A DNA stretch of 5,728 nucleotides from JAKAXG01 sp035702985 (GTDB taxonomy: Bacteria > Actinomycetota > Acidimicrobiia > Acidimicrobiales > Palsa-688): positions 1-5,728 of the forward strand of contig DASSZD010000174.1 in the NCBI GenBank assembly GCA_035702985.1. The letters are read 5' to 3'. The notes beneath the pieces are model-generated. The model was given only the letters and a program-made list of their open reading frames with translations, was not told the origin of the DNA and did no database searches. This document shows, one piece after another, positions 1 through 5,011 of this stretch; position 1 is the stretch's first letter; each line of letters starts with the position of its first letter. A program made the translations under genes and the position numbers.

Positions 1-368
1 TCGCTGAGCAGGTCGATGATCTCGGCCATCGGCTCATCTACGTCTGGTACGGGCTCCCAGGCGACGATGCGCCCGTCGAGCGCGACGGCGAGCACCCCCT
101 CGCCACGGGTGGCGTCATCCAAAGCCTCGGTGAACTGGCGAGTCTCGTCAGCAAGATGGCGGTCCTGCTCCTCGGTCAGGCGGGTGTACAGCCACAAGTT
201 GGCCCGTTCCACCTCGCCACCCCAACACTGGAACAGATAGCGGACCCCGTGCTGCTCGATGACCCCGACCAGGGGCATGTTGTAGCGGTGCAGGATCTCG
301 CCGGGCACAGTCGTTTCGGTCGGCAACCAGGGGCGGCCGCCCTCGGCGATCTCGGCTAGGTCAGACAC
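1..368 (-). CDS. hypothetical protein, C-terminus cut by window edge
   Basis: I do not recognise this gene. 122 codons are visible from a GTG start at 368; the frame is still open at the left edge, so the C-terminus is missing. A full Shine-Dalgarno GGAGGTGA (375-382) sits 6 nt before the GTG and fixes the start. The product is acidic and soluble-looking with no signal peptide or membrane segment. Residues 22-60 alternate hydrophobic and polar in a way that suggests beta strands (PLVGVIEQHGVRYLFQCW is the clearest stretch), followed by a charged, probably helical part at 61-90 rich in Glu/Asp/Arg, then another strand pair (GVLAVALDGRIVAW). The N-terminal layout loosely recalls small DUF6575-like proteins, but that is memory, not a match I can verify. 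It follows the 383-739 gene by 14 nt, so the two are very probably cotranscribed and translationally linked. It lies on the putative integrated element. Confidence 0.7.
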   Translation of the reverse strand, partial: MSDLAEIAEGGRPWLPTETTVPGEILHRYNMPLVGVIEQHGVRYLFQCWGGEVERANLWLYTRLTEEQDRHLADETRQFTEALDDATRGEGVLAVALDGRIVAWEPVPDVDEPMAEIIDLLS

Positions 369-374
369 TGGCGG

Positions 375-382
375 TCACCTCC
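375..382 (-). promoter_or_regulatory. ribosome binding site GGAGGTGA
   Basis: On the minus strand this is a full-length anti-16S match. It lies between the stop codon of the 383-739 gene and the GTG at 368 with 6 nt spacing. It decides the start of the left-edge gene and is stronger than any other binding site in the window. Confidence 0.8.
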
Positions 383-739
383 TCACTCCTCAAAGCATTC
401 ATCGAACCGACTCCGAGCAGAATTGTCCCACACATCCTTCGAGCTCTGGAGTTCGGCGGACACGTGACCGGGGATCCGCCGGCTTGGCGTGGCACGAACT
501 ACGAAACCAGCGGCGCGGAGGCGACCCGCCGTCGTGTGGCGGACCCGGTCCCGATCGGTCACCTCGTATCGCTCCCCCTGGCGACGGATCAGGGTCGCCG
601 CCTCGCGAGCACTCAGCCGACCCCGGATGAGCGACACATCGGACTCGTACGACCTCGTGGCGTTGCGGAACGGCGGGTCGTCGCCCTCGAGCCCGTACTG
701 GGTCAACGACTCGTCGTCCGGCACGTCTGGGGAGACCAC
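383..739 (-). CDS. hypothetical protein, first gene of a two-gene cargo unit
   Basis: I do not recognise this gene; it encodes 118 residues from a GTG at 739. The protein is strongly charged: acidic N-terminus (1-22), Arg-rich centre (about 27-80) and acidic C-terminus ending in FDECFEE. No signal peptide or membrane segment is seen. A segment near residues 70-93 (TTAGRLRAAGFVVRATP, then PGHVSAEL) reads like a small alpha/beta unit. The pattern of a 'GF-V' strand, 'GHVS' and a terminal Phe-rich acidic helix feels familiar from small island-borne hypothetical proteins, but I cannot name the family. No Shine-Dalgarno precedes the GTG. The frame stays open upstream without an ATG or GTG, so translation could be leaderless or start at a rare codon further up. 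Its stop lies one base from the strong binding site of the next gene (14-nt gap), indicating an operon. Opposite-strand frames here look like low-complexity shadows. Confidence 0.6.
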   Translation of the reverse strand: MVSPDVPDDESLTQYGLEGDDPPFRNATRSYESDVSLIRGRLSAREAATLIRRQGERYEVTDRDRVRHTTAGRLRAAGFVVRATPSRRIPGHVSAELQSSKDVWDNSARSRFDECFEE

Positions 740-929
740 GGTGTCGAGTATGTCCGGACTCTGGGACAGAACCGGCGACCTGATACTTCTTCTGGCTAAC
801 CGTCGTGCGCGATTCGTGCGCGAACGAGTCAGAAAGTGCTGTCATAGCCTGACACCAGCCGTCAGTAAAAGTCCTGGTCAAGGGCCAATTCCGCGAAACG
901 CCGCAGGTCAGGAAATGGCTTGGATCGGC
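740..929. other. lower-GC gene-free stretch next to the att site
   Basis: No convincing gene is found on either strand. It holds the direct repeat at 803-823, a small inverted repeat CTGAC/GTCAG (849-853 and 861-865, 7-nt loop), and presumably the promoter of the two minus-strand cargo genes. A CATACT sequence (minus strand, 752-747) lies 7 nt from the GTG at 739 and could be a -10 box for a leaderless transcript, but no convincing -35 is seen. Immediately left of the tRNA fragment there is no D arm and no GCCCGAG acceptor strand. Confidence 0.4.
803..823. repeat. tandem direct repeat TCGTGCGCGA, 11-bp period
   Basis: TCGTGCGCGA occurs at 803-812 and again at 814-823 with one T between, a perfect 10-bp repeat with about one helical turn between copies. 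The second copy also contains a short dyad (TTCG-TGCG-CGAA, 813-824). It lies about 65 bp upstream of the GTG at 739 and about 105 bp from the tRNA-Thr fragment. The spacing suits side-by-side binding of a small DNA-binding protein, such as a regulator of the cargo genes or an excisionase/integrase arm site. The function is an inference. Confidence 0.5.
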
Positions 930-971
930 CTTGTAAGCGTCAGGTCGTCGGTTCGAAGCCGACCTCGGGCT
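930..971 (+). tRNA. tRNA-Thr(UGU) 3' half; probable att core remnant
   Basis: Visible parts in order: anticodon loop CTTGTAA (930-936, anticodon TGT at 932-934), 3' anticodon strand GCGTC (937-941), 5-nt variable loop AGGTC (942-946), T stem GTCGG (947-951), T loop TTCGAAG (952-958), T stem CCGAC (959-963), acceptor 3' strand CTCGGGC (964-970) and discriminator T971. No CCA is encoded. The 5' side fails: the bases before the loop (TCGGC) pair with GCGTC only at the two innermost positions, no D arm is present, and no GCCCGAG exists at the expected distance or elsewhere in the flank. So this is a fragment, not a working gene. Starting exactly at the anticodon loop and running to the 3' end is the typical extent of an attachment core left by a tRNA-targeting integrase. 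The intact tRNA-Thr should lie at the other end of the element, outside the window. Confidence 0.75.
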
Positions 972-1043
972 CTCGAGAAACCGCGGGCGGCTCGGGGCCA
1001 TGTCCCGGCACCGCGGCGCCGGAATCGAGTCGTCGGGAGCCGC

Positions 1044-1049
1044 TAGAAT
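1044..1049 (+). promoter_or_regulatory. -10 box TAGAAT for the riboswitch transcript
   Basis: TAGAAT fits the actinobacterial housekeeping pattern TAnnnT. Its 3' edge is 7 nt before the first riboswitch helix at 1057, so initiation around 1055-1057 would begin the RNA at the aptamer. No strong -35 is seen at 1020-1027 (GGAATC-like). The position relative to the aptamer is the main support. Confidence 0.55.
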
Positions 1050-1056
1050 GGTGGCT

Positions 1057-1146
1057 GGTTGGGGAGTAGTTCCTCGCCGGGACGTCGACATGCTGACGCG
1101 ACGAGCGTCCGGCCCCCGGGCCCCACAAGGGTGAACGAGACCATCC
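1057..1146 (+). promoter_or_regulatory. yybP-ykoY (Mn2+-sensing) riboswitch
   Basis: The two family landmarks are present in order: GGGGAGTAG at 1061-1069 and GAACGAGACC at 1133-1142. The closing helix pairs GGTTGG (1057-1062) with CCATCC (1141-1146), with one T-T mismatch. Between them are GACGC/GCGTC (1095-1099 with 1105-1109, loop GACGA) and GGCCC/GGGCC (1111-1115 with 1118-1122), then CACAAGGGTG before the conserved GAGACC. The yybP-ykoY class is established as a Mn2+ sensor that turns on manganese-homeostasis genes, and a UPF0016/GDT1 gene directly downstream is one of its classic partners. Identification is by motif and context; no covariance model was run. Confidence 0.88.
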
Positions 1147-1167
1147 GTTCGTGCCACGCATCTGCTG

Positions 1168-1197
1168 GCCGGGCGGTCGGTTGCGGCCTCACCCGGC
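1168..1197 (+). promoter_or_regulatory. leader hairpin abutting the SD; possible expression platform
   Basis: GCCGGG (1168-1173) pairs with CCCGGC (1192-1197). An inner helix pairs GGTC (1175-1178) with GGCC (1185-1188) around a 6-nt loop. The helix ends at the base before the Shine-Dalgarno GGAAGGAG (1198-1205). There is no U tract, so it does not look like a standard intrinsic terminator. Its position suggests control of ribosome access, but I did not find the alternative pairing that would prove a switch. Confidence 0.4.
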
Positions 1198-1216
1198 GGA
1201 AGGAGTCCGGATCCTC

Positions 1217-1792
1217 GTGAACCCCTACATCGCCCTGGCGTGCTTCCCGATCATCTTCGTGGGCGAGCTGCCGGACAAGACCATGTTCGCCAGCCTGGTC
1301 ATGGCCACCCGGGGCCGGCCGGTGCACGTGTGGCTGGGCGCGGCGGCGGCCTTCGTGGCCCACGTCGCCATCGCGGTGACGGTGGGCGTGGCGGTGTTCC
1401 GGCTTCTCCCCCACCGGGCCGTGGACGCCGTGGTGGCGGCCCTGTTCCTGGCCGGCGCCGTCTACGCCTGGGTGGCTTCGCGCTCGGCGGAGGAGGAGTC
1501 CCTGGGCCGGCTGCCTTCGTCGCGCCACGTGGTGCTGTCGGCGTTCGTGGTCATCTTCGCCGCCGAGTGGGGGGACCTGACCCAGATCCTCACCGCCAAC
1601 CTGGCGGCCAGGTACGGCTCCCCCCTGTCGGTCGGGGTGGGGGCCATCGCCGCCCTGTGGGCGGTGGCCGCCATCGCCGTCACCGGCGGCAACGCCCTTC
1701 TGCGGTGGGTCAGCATCCGTCGGGTGCGCCAGCTCACCGCGGTGGTCCTGGTGGTCCTGGCCGCGTACGCGGCGTGGACGGCCGTCCGTTGA
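1217..1792 (+). CDS. UPF0016/GDT1-family membrane protein, probable Mn2+ exporter
   Basis: The product has 191 residues, normal for short actinobacterial members. The family (yeast Gdt1, human TMEM165, bacterial MneA/Mnx-type proteins) consists of cation/proton exchangers of the membrane for Mn2+ and Ca2+. It is almost entirely hydrophobic, with about six helices in two inverted halves, each opening with a metal-site motif: E17-L-P-D-K-T22 in helix 1 and E117-W-G-D-L-T122 in helix 4. The first has P for the usual G and the second has L for the usual K/R; both acidic pairs are intact. A polar loop (about 88-104) separates the halves. I chose GTG 1217 because GGAAGGAG (1198-1205) precedes it by 11 nt and the hydrophobic helix begins at once. 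The GTG at 1151 would add 22 non-membrane residues and overlap the leader hairpin. The Mn2+ riboswitch upstream argues for manganese efflux. It ends 4 bp from the convergent reductase gene. Confidence 0.92.
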   Translation: MNPYIALACFPIIFVGELPDKTMFASLVMATRGRPVHVWLGAAAAFVAHVAIAVTVGVAVFRLLPHRAVDAVVAALFLAGAVYAWVASRSAEEESLGRLPSSRHVVLSAFVVIFAAEWGDLTQILTANLAARYGSPLSVGVGAIAALWAVAAIAVTGGNALLRWVSIRRVRQLTAVVLVVLAAYAAWTAVR

Positions 1793-1796
1793 ACCG

Positions 1797-3017
1797 TCAG
1801 CCGGCCTCCACGGTGAAACCGGCGGCCCGGAGCCGGTCGGCCAGCACCACCCCGATACCGGTGGCGGGAGTGAGCACCCCGGCCCGGTCGGGCAGTCGCT
1901 CCCCGTCGAGGGCCAGAGCCAGGGCGGACTCGCCGAACATCACCGCGGTGGCCTTGTAGCCGGGGTCGCCCGACGCTGCGATCACGCCGTGCAGGCGGCC
2001 CCCGCCCGAGGTGAGGGCGTGGAAGTCGCTGCGGAACCGGCCGCCGTCCATGGTCTGCTGGCTGGGACCCTCTCCGGGAGCTGGCAGCACCCGGTCGAGC
2101 AGCGTGCGGGCCGGCGGGAAGGCCATGGCGGCGCCCAGGGCGGCCACCCCGCCCGTCACGCCGGCGGCCACGGCCGCTCCGAGGGGCGAGGCCCCGAAGG
2201 CCATCACCTCCCGGTAGCGGAAGAAGCGTCCGTAGGACCACTCGGTGAGGGCGTTGCTGCGCCGCACGATGCGGGTGTTGTAGGGCCCCATGATGAACGG
2301 CGCCACCCATTCGCCCAGCAGCGGGTCCCGCCTGGGCGGGAACAGGTCCGGTTCGTCCTTGATGCGGGGCTCGGCGTCGCGGTGCGGGCTCAGCGAGTAG
2401 GGGTCGCCGACCACGGCCCGCAGGCCGGGGTCCTGGCGCAGCGCGTCGATCTGGGTGCGCAGCGAGTCGATGGTGCCGCCGCTCACGCCGCCCCGGCCCC
2501 ACGCCTTCATCACGGTGTCGGTGAGCTCCCCCGCCCCCTCGGCGGCGGCCTTCTGGTGGAGCAGCAGCACCCCGAGGTCGGACGGCACCGAGTCGTAGCC
2601 GCAGGAATGGACGATGCGGGCCCCGCTGCGCTGGGCCCGGGCGTGGTTGGTGTGGATGCTGTCCCGGACGAACAGCACCTCGCCGGTCAGGTCGGCGTAG
2701 TGGGTGCCCGAATCGGCGCAGGCGGCCACCAGGTCCCGCCCGTAGCGGGCGTAGGGGCCGACCGTGGTGGCCACCGCGGTGGCCGCCGCGGCCAGGCGGT
2801 CCAGCGCCGGCCGGTCGGACGAGTCGGCCACCACCGCCCCCCAGCCGGCGGCGGCCGGGCCCAGCTCGCCCCGCAGGGCGTCCAGCTTGGCCTGGGACCG
2901 CCCGGCCAGGGCGATGCGGGTGCCGGGCGGGGCGGCGGAGGCCAGGTAGCGGGCCGTGAGCCGCCCCACGAATCCGGTGGCGCCGTAGAGGATCAGGTCG
3001 TGCTCCCGTTCGCTCAT
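1797..3017 (-). CDS. saccharopine dehydrogenase-like / trans-acting enoyl reductase homologue
   Basis: The product has 406 residues, close to Mycobacterium tuberculosis Rv2953 and Rv2449c, the family of trans-acting enoyl reductases and putative saccharopine dehydrogenases. Rv2953 supplies enoyl reduction for phthiocerol-type lipid synthesis. Features: N-terminal Rossmann motif G12-A-T-G-F-V-G18, AGRS at 38-41, TVGPYARYG at 85-93, DLTGE at 109-113 and SCGYDSVPSDLG at 138-149. A glycine/alanine-rich hydrophobic stretch at about 274-300 may touch the membrane. It is followed by PGEGPS (314-319), DPGYKATAVM (351-360) and the terminal LTPATGIG block (382-389). All family landmarks are present. 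The start ATG is 9 nt after the P450 stop, with only a weak ribosome site, suggesting translational coupling. True saccharopine (lysine) metabolism is unlikely, as no lysine genes are nearby. The substrate is inferred to be a lipid or acyl chain, possibly the product of the P450. Confidence 0.9.
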   Translation of the reverse strand: MSEREHDLILYGATGFVGRLTARYLASAAPPGTRIALAGRSQAKLDALRGELGPAAAGWGAVVADSSDRPALDRLAAAATAVATTVGPYARYGRDLVAACADSGTHYADLTGEVLFVRDSIHTNHARAQRSGARIVHSCGYDSVPSDLGVLLLHQKAAAEGAGELTDTVMKAWGRGGVSGGTIDSLRTQIDALRQDPGLRAVVGDPYSLSPHRDAEPRIKDEPDLFPPRRDPLLGEWVAPFIMGPYNTRIVRRSNALTEWSYGRFFRYREVMAFGASPLGAAVAAGVTGGVAALGAAMAFPPARTLLDRVLPAPGEGPSQQTMDGGRFRSDFHALTSGGGRLHGVIAASGDPGYKATAVMFGESALALALDGERLPDRAGVLTPATGIGVVLADRLRAAGFTVEAG

Positions 3018-3026
3018 GCCGGCAGG

Positions 3027-4232
3027 CTAGGCGCCGGGGCCGGCGGTGAACGCCAACGGGAACCTTCTGGGTCCGGCGATGAACGTGGACGGCAGCCGTT
3101 CGACCGGACCGTCGGGCCGCAGATCCCGGAGCCGGGTGACGATCTGGCGGAGCAGGGCGGCGGTCTCCAGCCGGGCGAAGTGGGCGCCCAGGCACATGTG
3201 CGGGCCGCCGCCGCCGAAAGCCAGGTGGTGGTTGACGGTCCGGGACAGGTCCAGCCGGTCGGGATCGGTGAAGGCGGTCCGGTCACGGTTGGCTGCGCCG
3301 TAGAAGACGACCACTTTGTCCCCCTCGGCAATCGTCTGACCGCCCATCTCGGTACCGGTCCGGGCGGTCCGGCGCATGTGGACGACCGGGCTCACCCAGC
3401 GCAGCAGCTCCTCCACCGCACCCGGCATCAGGCCCACCGGGTCGGCCTGCAGGCGGCGCAGCTGGTCGGGGTGGTCGAGCAGGGCTTCCACCGCCCCCGC
3501 CACCAGGTTGCGGGTGGTGTCGCCGCCGGCGTTGACCAGCAGCAGGAAGAACCAGTTGAACTCGTCCGGGCCCAGCCGCTCCCCGTCCACCTCGGCCTGG
3601 ACCAGGGCGGTGGCCAGGTCGTCGCCGGGGTGGCGGCGCTTCTCCTCGGCGGTCGACCCGGCGTAGGCGTGCATCTCGATCACCGCCTGCATGCGATCCG
3701 CGTCGGTGAGCGCCGGGTCCGCCGAGTGCATGATCTCGGTCAGCTGGTACAGCCGACGGCCGTCGTCAGCCGGGATTCCCATCAGCTCGGCCACCACCAG
3801 CGAAGGCATCTCCCCTGCCACCTGCGACACCAACTCGCAGTGACCGGCCGGCGCCACCCGGTCGATGATCCCCGTGGCCAGGCGTTCGATGCGGTCCCGC
3901 CAGCCCTCGGCGGCCCGGGGCGTGAAGCTGCGGCTCACCAGCCGGCGGTACCGGGTGTGGTCGGGCGGGTCCTGGTAGAGCATCATCAGCCGGGATCCGG
4001 CCAGGAGCTCCGGTTCGGAGTCGGCCAGCATGACCCCTCCCAGCCAGGAGGAAAAAGTGTGGGCGTCCCGGCTGACGCGCACCACGTCCGGGTAGCTGGT
4101 GACGGCCCAGAAGCCGGGGCCGTTCCGCTCGGGATGGAACCACACCGGGGCGTTCTCGCGCAGCCAGCGGTACTGGTCGTGCGGGTGCCCCCCGGCGAAC
4201 GACGCCGGGTCGTCCAGAGCTATACGGACCAC
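3027..4232 (-). CDS. cytochrome P450
   Basis: A soluble bacterial P450 of 401 residues from GTG 4232. Landmarks from that start: DPPDHTRYRR near 88-97 (C-helix entry), I-helix oxygen-activation motif AGGDTT at 235-240, ExxR as E275-L-L-R278, and heme loop FGGGGPHMCLG at 339-349 with the iron ligand Cys347. All catalytic features are intact. The heme loop and N-terminal blocks resemble the CYP124/125/142 group that oxidises methyl-branched lipids and sterol side chains, but similar loops occur elsewhere, so the substrate is undetermined. Four GTG codons are close together; 4232 is preferred because GGGGAGG (4241-4247) ends 8 nt before it, whereas GTG 4241 overlaps that site and GTG 4238 is only 2 nt from it. 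No ferredoxin or ferredoxin reductase gene is adjacent, so electrons must come from elsewhere. It is second-last in the minus-strand cluster, 49 nt after the phosphatase. Confidence 0.95.
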   Translation of the reverse strand: MVRIALDDPASFAGGHPHDQYRWLRENAPVWFHPERNGPGFWAVTSYPDVVRVSRDAHTFSSWLGGVMLADSEPELLAGSRLMMLYQDPPDHTRYRRLVSRSFTPRAAEGWRDRIERLATGIIDRVAPAGHCELVSQVAGEMPSLVVAELMGIPADDGRRLYQLTEIMHSADPALTDADRMQAVIEMHAYAGSTAEEKRRHPGDDLATALVQAEVDGERLGPDEFNWFFLLLVNAGGDTTRNLVAGAVEALLDHPDQLRRLQADPVGLMPGAVEELLRWVSPVVHMRRTARTGTEMGGQTIAEGDKVVVFYGAANRDRTAFTDPDRLDLSRTVNHHLAFGGGGPHMCLGAHFARLETAALLRQIVTRLRDLRPDGPVERLPSTFIAGPRRFPLAFTAGPGA

Positions 4233-4240
4233 CTGCACCA

Positions 4241-4247
4241 CCTCCCC
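4241..4247 (-). promoter_or_regulatory. ribosome binding site GGGGAGG of the P450
   Basis: It lies within a run of GTG codons. Its distance of 8 nt to GTG 4232 is standard, and it excludes GTG 4241, which shares its last base. This is the basis for the shortened P450 start. Confidence 0.65.
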
Positions 4248-4281
4248 GGGGCCGCCGGCTGCGACCGGGGTGAAGGCTAGG

Positions 4282-4965
4282 TCAGAGGTCCTCGAGGTGG
4301 GCGGTGTCGTTGAAGCAACGGATCACCCAGTGGCCGGCGGCGACCACGATCTCGCTGATGGATCCGTTGTTGGCCCCGGCGAACGACAGCGGGCGGGATC
4401 CGGCGGCCTCGGCGACGATCCGCCCGATAACCCCGCCGTGGGTGAACACCGCCACCAGTTCGTCGGGGTGGGCGGCGGCGATCCGGCCGATCCCGGCCCT
4501 GATACGTCCGATCAGGCTGGCGTCGCTCTCGGCCCCGGGGATGACGTCCCAGCGGCCCTCCTCCAGCAGCCGGTGCACGATGGGGCCGCCCTCGCGCATC
4601 TTGATCCGGTACAGCCCCCCCTCCCACTCCCCCAGGTGGACCTCCCTCAGGTCGGCCTCCACCCGCACCTCCATCCCGAGGGCGGCGGCCAGCGGGGCCG
4701 CGGTCTCGGCGGTGCGGCGCAGGTTGGTGACGTAGATGGCGGAGATCTTCTCCCCGTGGCGGGACCGGCTGAGCCGTCCGGCCAGCCGTTCGGCCTGCTC
4801 GACCCCCGCCGGGTCCAGTTCGGGATCGCCGTGGCCGCCGACCAGCGGGAACAGCACTCCGGGCCGGGCCGGTACGGACTCGCCGTGGCGGACCAGGAGG
4901 ATGCTGGTGGCTCCGGGCGGCCGTTCGAAGCGGAGCTGGCGGCCCGGATCGGCTTCGGGGGTCAA
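4282..4965 (-). CDS. histidine phosphatase (phosphoglycerate mutase-like) family protein
   Basis: 227 residues with the full set of branch-1 histidine phosphatase signatures: LVRHGES with R26-H27-G28 (H27 is the phospho-acceptor), second arginine in TNLRRTAETA (80-89), acid region LREVHLGEWEG (106-116, E108 the likely proton donor) and C-terminal THGG with H176. Members hydrolyse small phosphoesters or phosphoproteins in the cytoplasm; the substrate cannot be told here. An insert rich in Pro/Gly (32-50) after the RHG motif resembles cofactor-independent phosphatases more than glycolytic mutase. TTG 4965 is the only conventional start in frame after a stop at 4989-4987, and it leaves an unusual 20-residue hydrophilic lead. 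A four-codon frame, ATG AGC AGT TGA (4973-4962), overlaps the TTG by two bases and may deliver ribosomes to it. It lies 46 nt after sigH with the same direction. Confidence 0.92.
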   Translation of the reverse strand: MTPEADPGRQLRFERPPGATSILLVRHGESVPARPGVLFPLVGGHGDPELDPAGVEQAERLAGRLSRSRHGEKISAIYVTNLRRTAETAAPLAAALGMEVRVEADLREVHLGEWEGGLYRIKMREGGPIVHRLLEEGRWDVIPGAESDASLIGRIRAGIGRIAAAHPDELVAVFTHGGVIGRIVAEAAGSRPLSFAGANNGSISEIVVAAGHWVIRCFNDTAHLEDL

Positions 4966-4991
4966 CTGCTCATCACGCCCCCGACTCTAGG

Positions 4992-5009
4992 GGCCGGGCC
5001 GGCCCGGCC
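4992..5009 (-). terminator. perfect GC palindrome after sigH; possible U-less terminator
   Basis: GGCCGGGCCGGCCCGGCC is an exact 18-bp palindrome; as RNA it folds into a 7-bp all-GC stem with a CCGG loop. It begins 2 nt after the sigH stop. The following bases on the minus strand (CCTAGAGTC) contain no T tract, so it is not a canonical intrinsic terminator. Such U-less hairpins have been proposed as terminators or transcript stabilisers in actinobacteria. It could uncouple sigH from the three downstream genes or only attenuate them. An operator for a dimeric protein is also possible. Confidence 0.5.
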
Positions 5010-5011
5010 GG

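Larger units (their letters stand above)
1..971. mobile_element. probable end of a tRNA-Thr-integrated element (partial)
   Basis: This is inferred from three things in the sequence. A tRNA-Thr 3' half at 930-971 lacks its 5' half. The sequence to its left is much less GC-rich (65/120 at 781-900) than the genes further right (50/60 at 2761-2820). Finally, the two genes on this side are unrecognised, unlike the conserved genes on the other side. Tyrosine recombinases commonly use the anticodon-loop-to-3'-end segment of a tRNA gene as the attachment core, leaving a partial copy at one end. No integrase or excisionase is visible in the window, so the type of element is unknown, and the left limit is beyond the window. 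Confidence 0.5.

Noticed and set aside
849..865. Inverted repeat CTGAC/GTCAG as a terminator or operator
   Set aside because: Only a 5-bp stem with a 7-nt loop and no T tract placed for either strand; noted within the gene-free stretch but not supported as a functional site.
898..929. Possible 5' half of the tRNA (unusual D arm)
   Set aside because: At the required distance there is no GCCCGAG acceptor strand and no AGCTCA...GAGC-type D arm, and the anticodon stem pairs at only two positions.
399..1157. 252-residue minus-strand frame
   Set aside because: It crosses the tRNA fragment and the riboswitch and runs in another frame over the 383-739 gene; its composition is Arg/Pro-rich shadow sequence.
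940..1161. Minus-strand 73-residue frame ending in VGFEPTT
   Set aside because: The VGFEPTT ending is the well-known false peptide made by translating the complement of a tRNA T arm; the frame also runs antisense through the riboswitch.
1151..1216. Upstream GTG start for the exporter at 1151
   Set aside because: It has no ribosome site, adds a non-membrane Pro/Arg stretch and overlaps the leader hairpin; GTG 1217 has a strong site and starts directly at helix 1.
1780..1806. Possible terminator GGCCG...CGGCC at the convergent ends
   Set aside because: Only 5 bp with a 17-nt loop and no T tract in either direction; expected by chance at this GC content.
1462..3195. 577-residue minus-strand frame
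   Set aside because: It is an out-of-frame overlap of the reductase gene, dominated by Arg/Pro/Gly, and also runs antisense into the exporter gene.
1989..4280. 763-residue plus-strand frame
   Set aside because: It is antisense to both the reductase and the P450, rich in Gly/His/Val/Gln low-complexity sequence, and has no domain signal; typical of high-GC opposite-strand frames.
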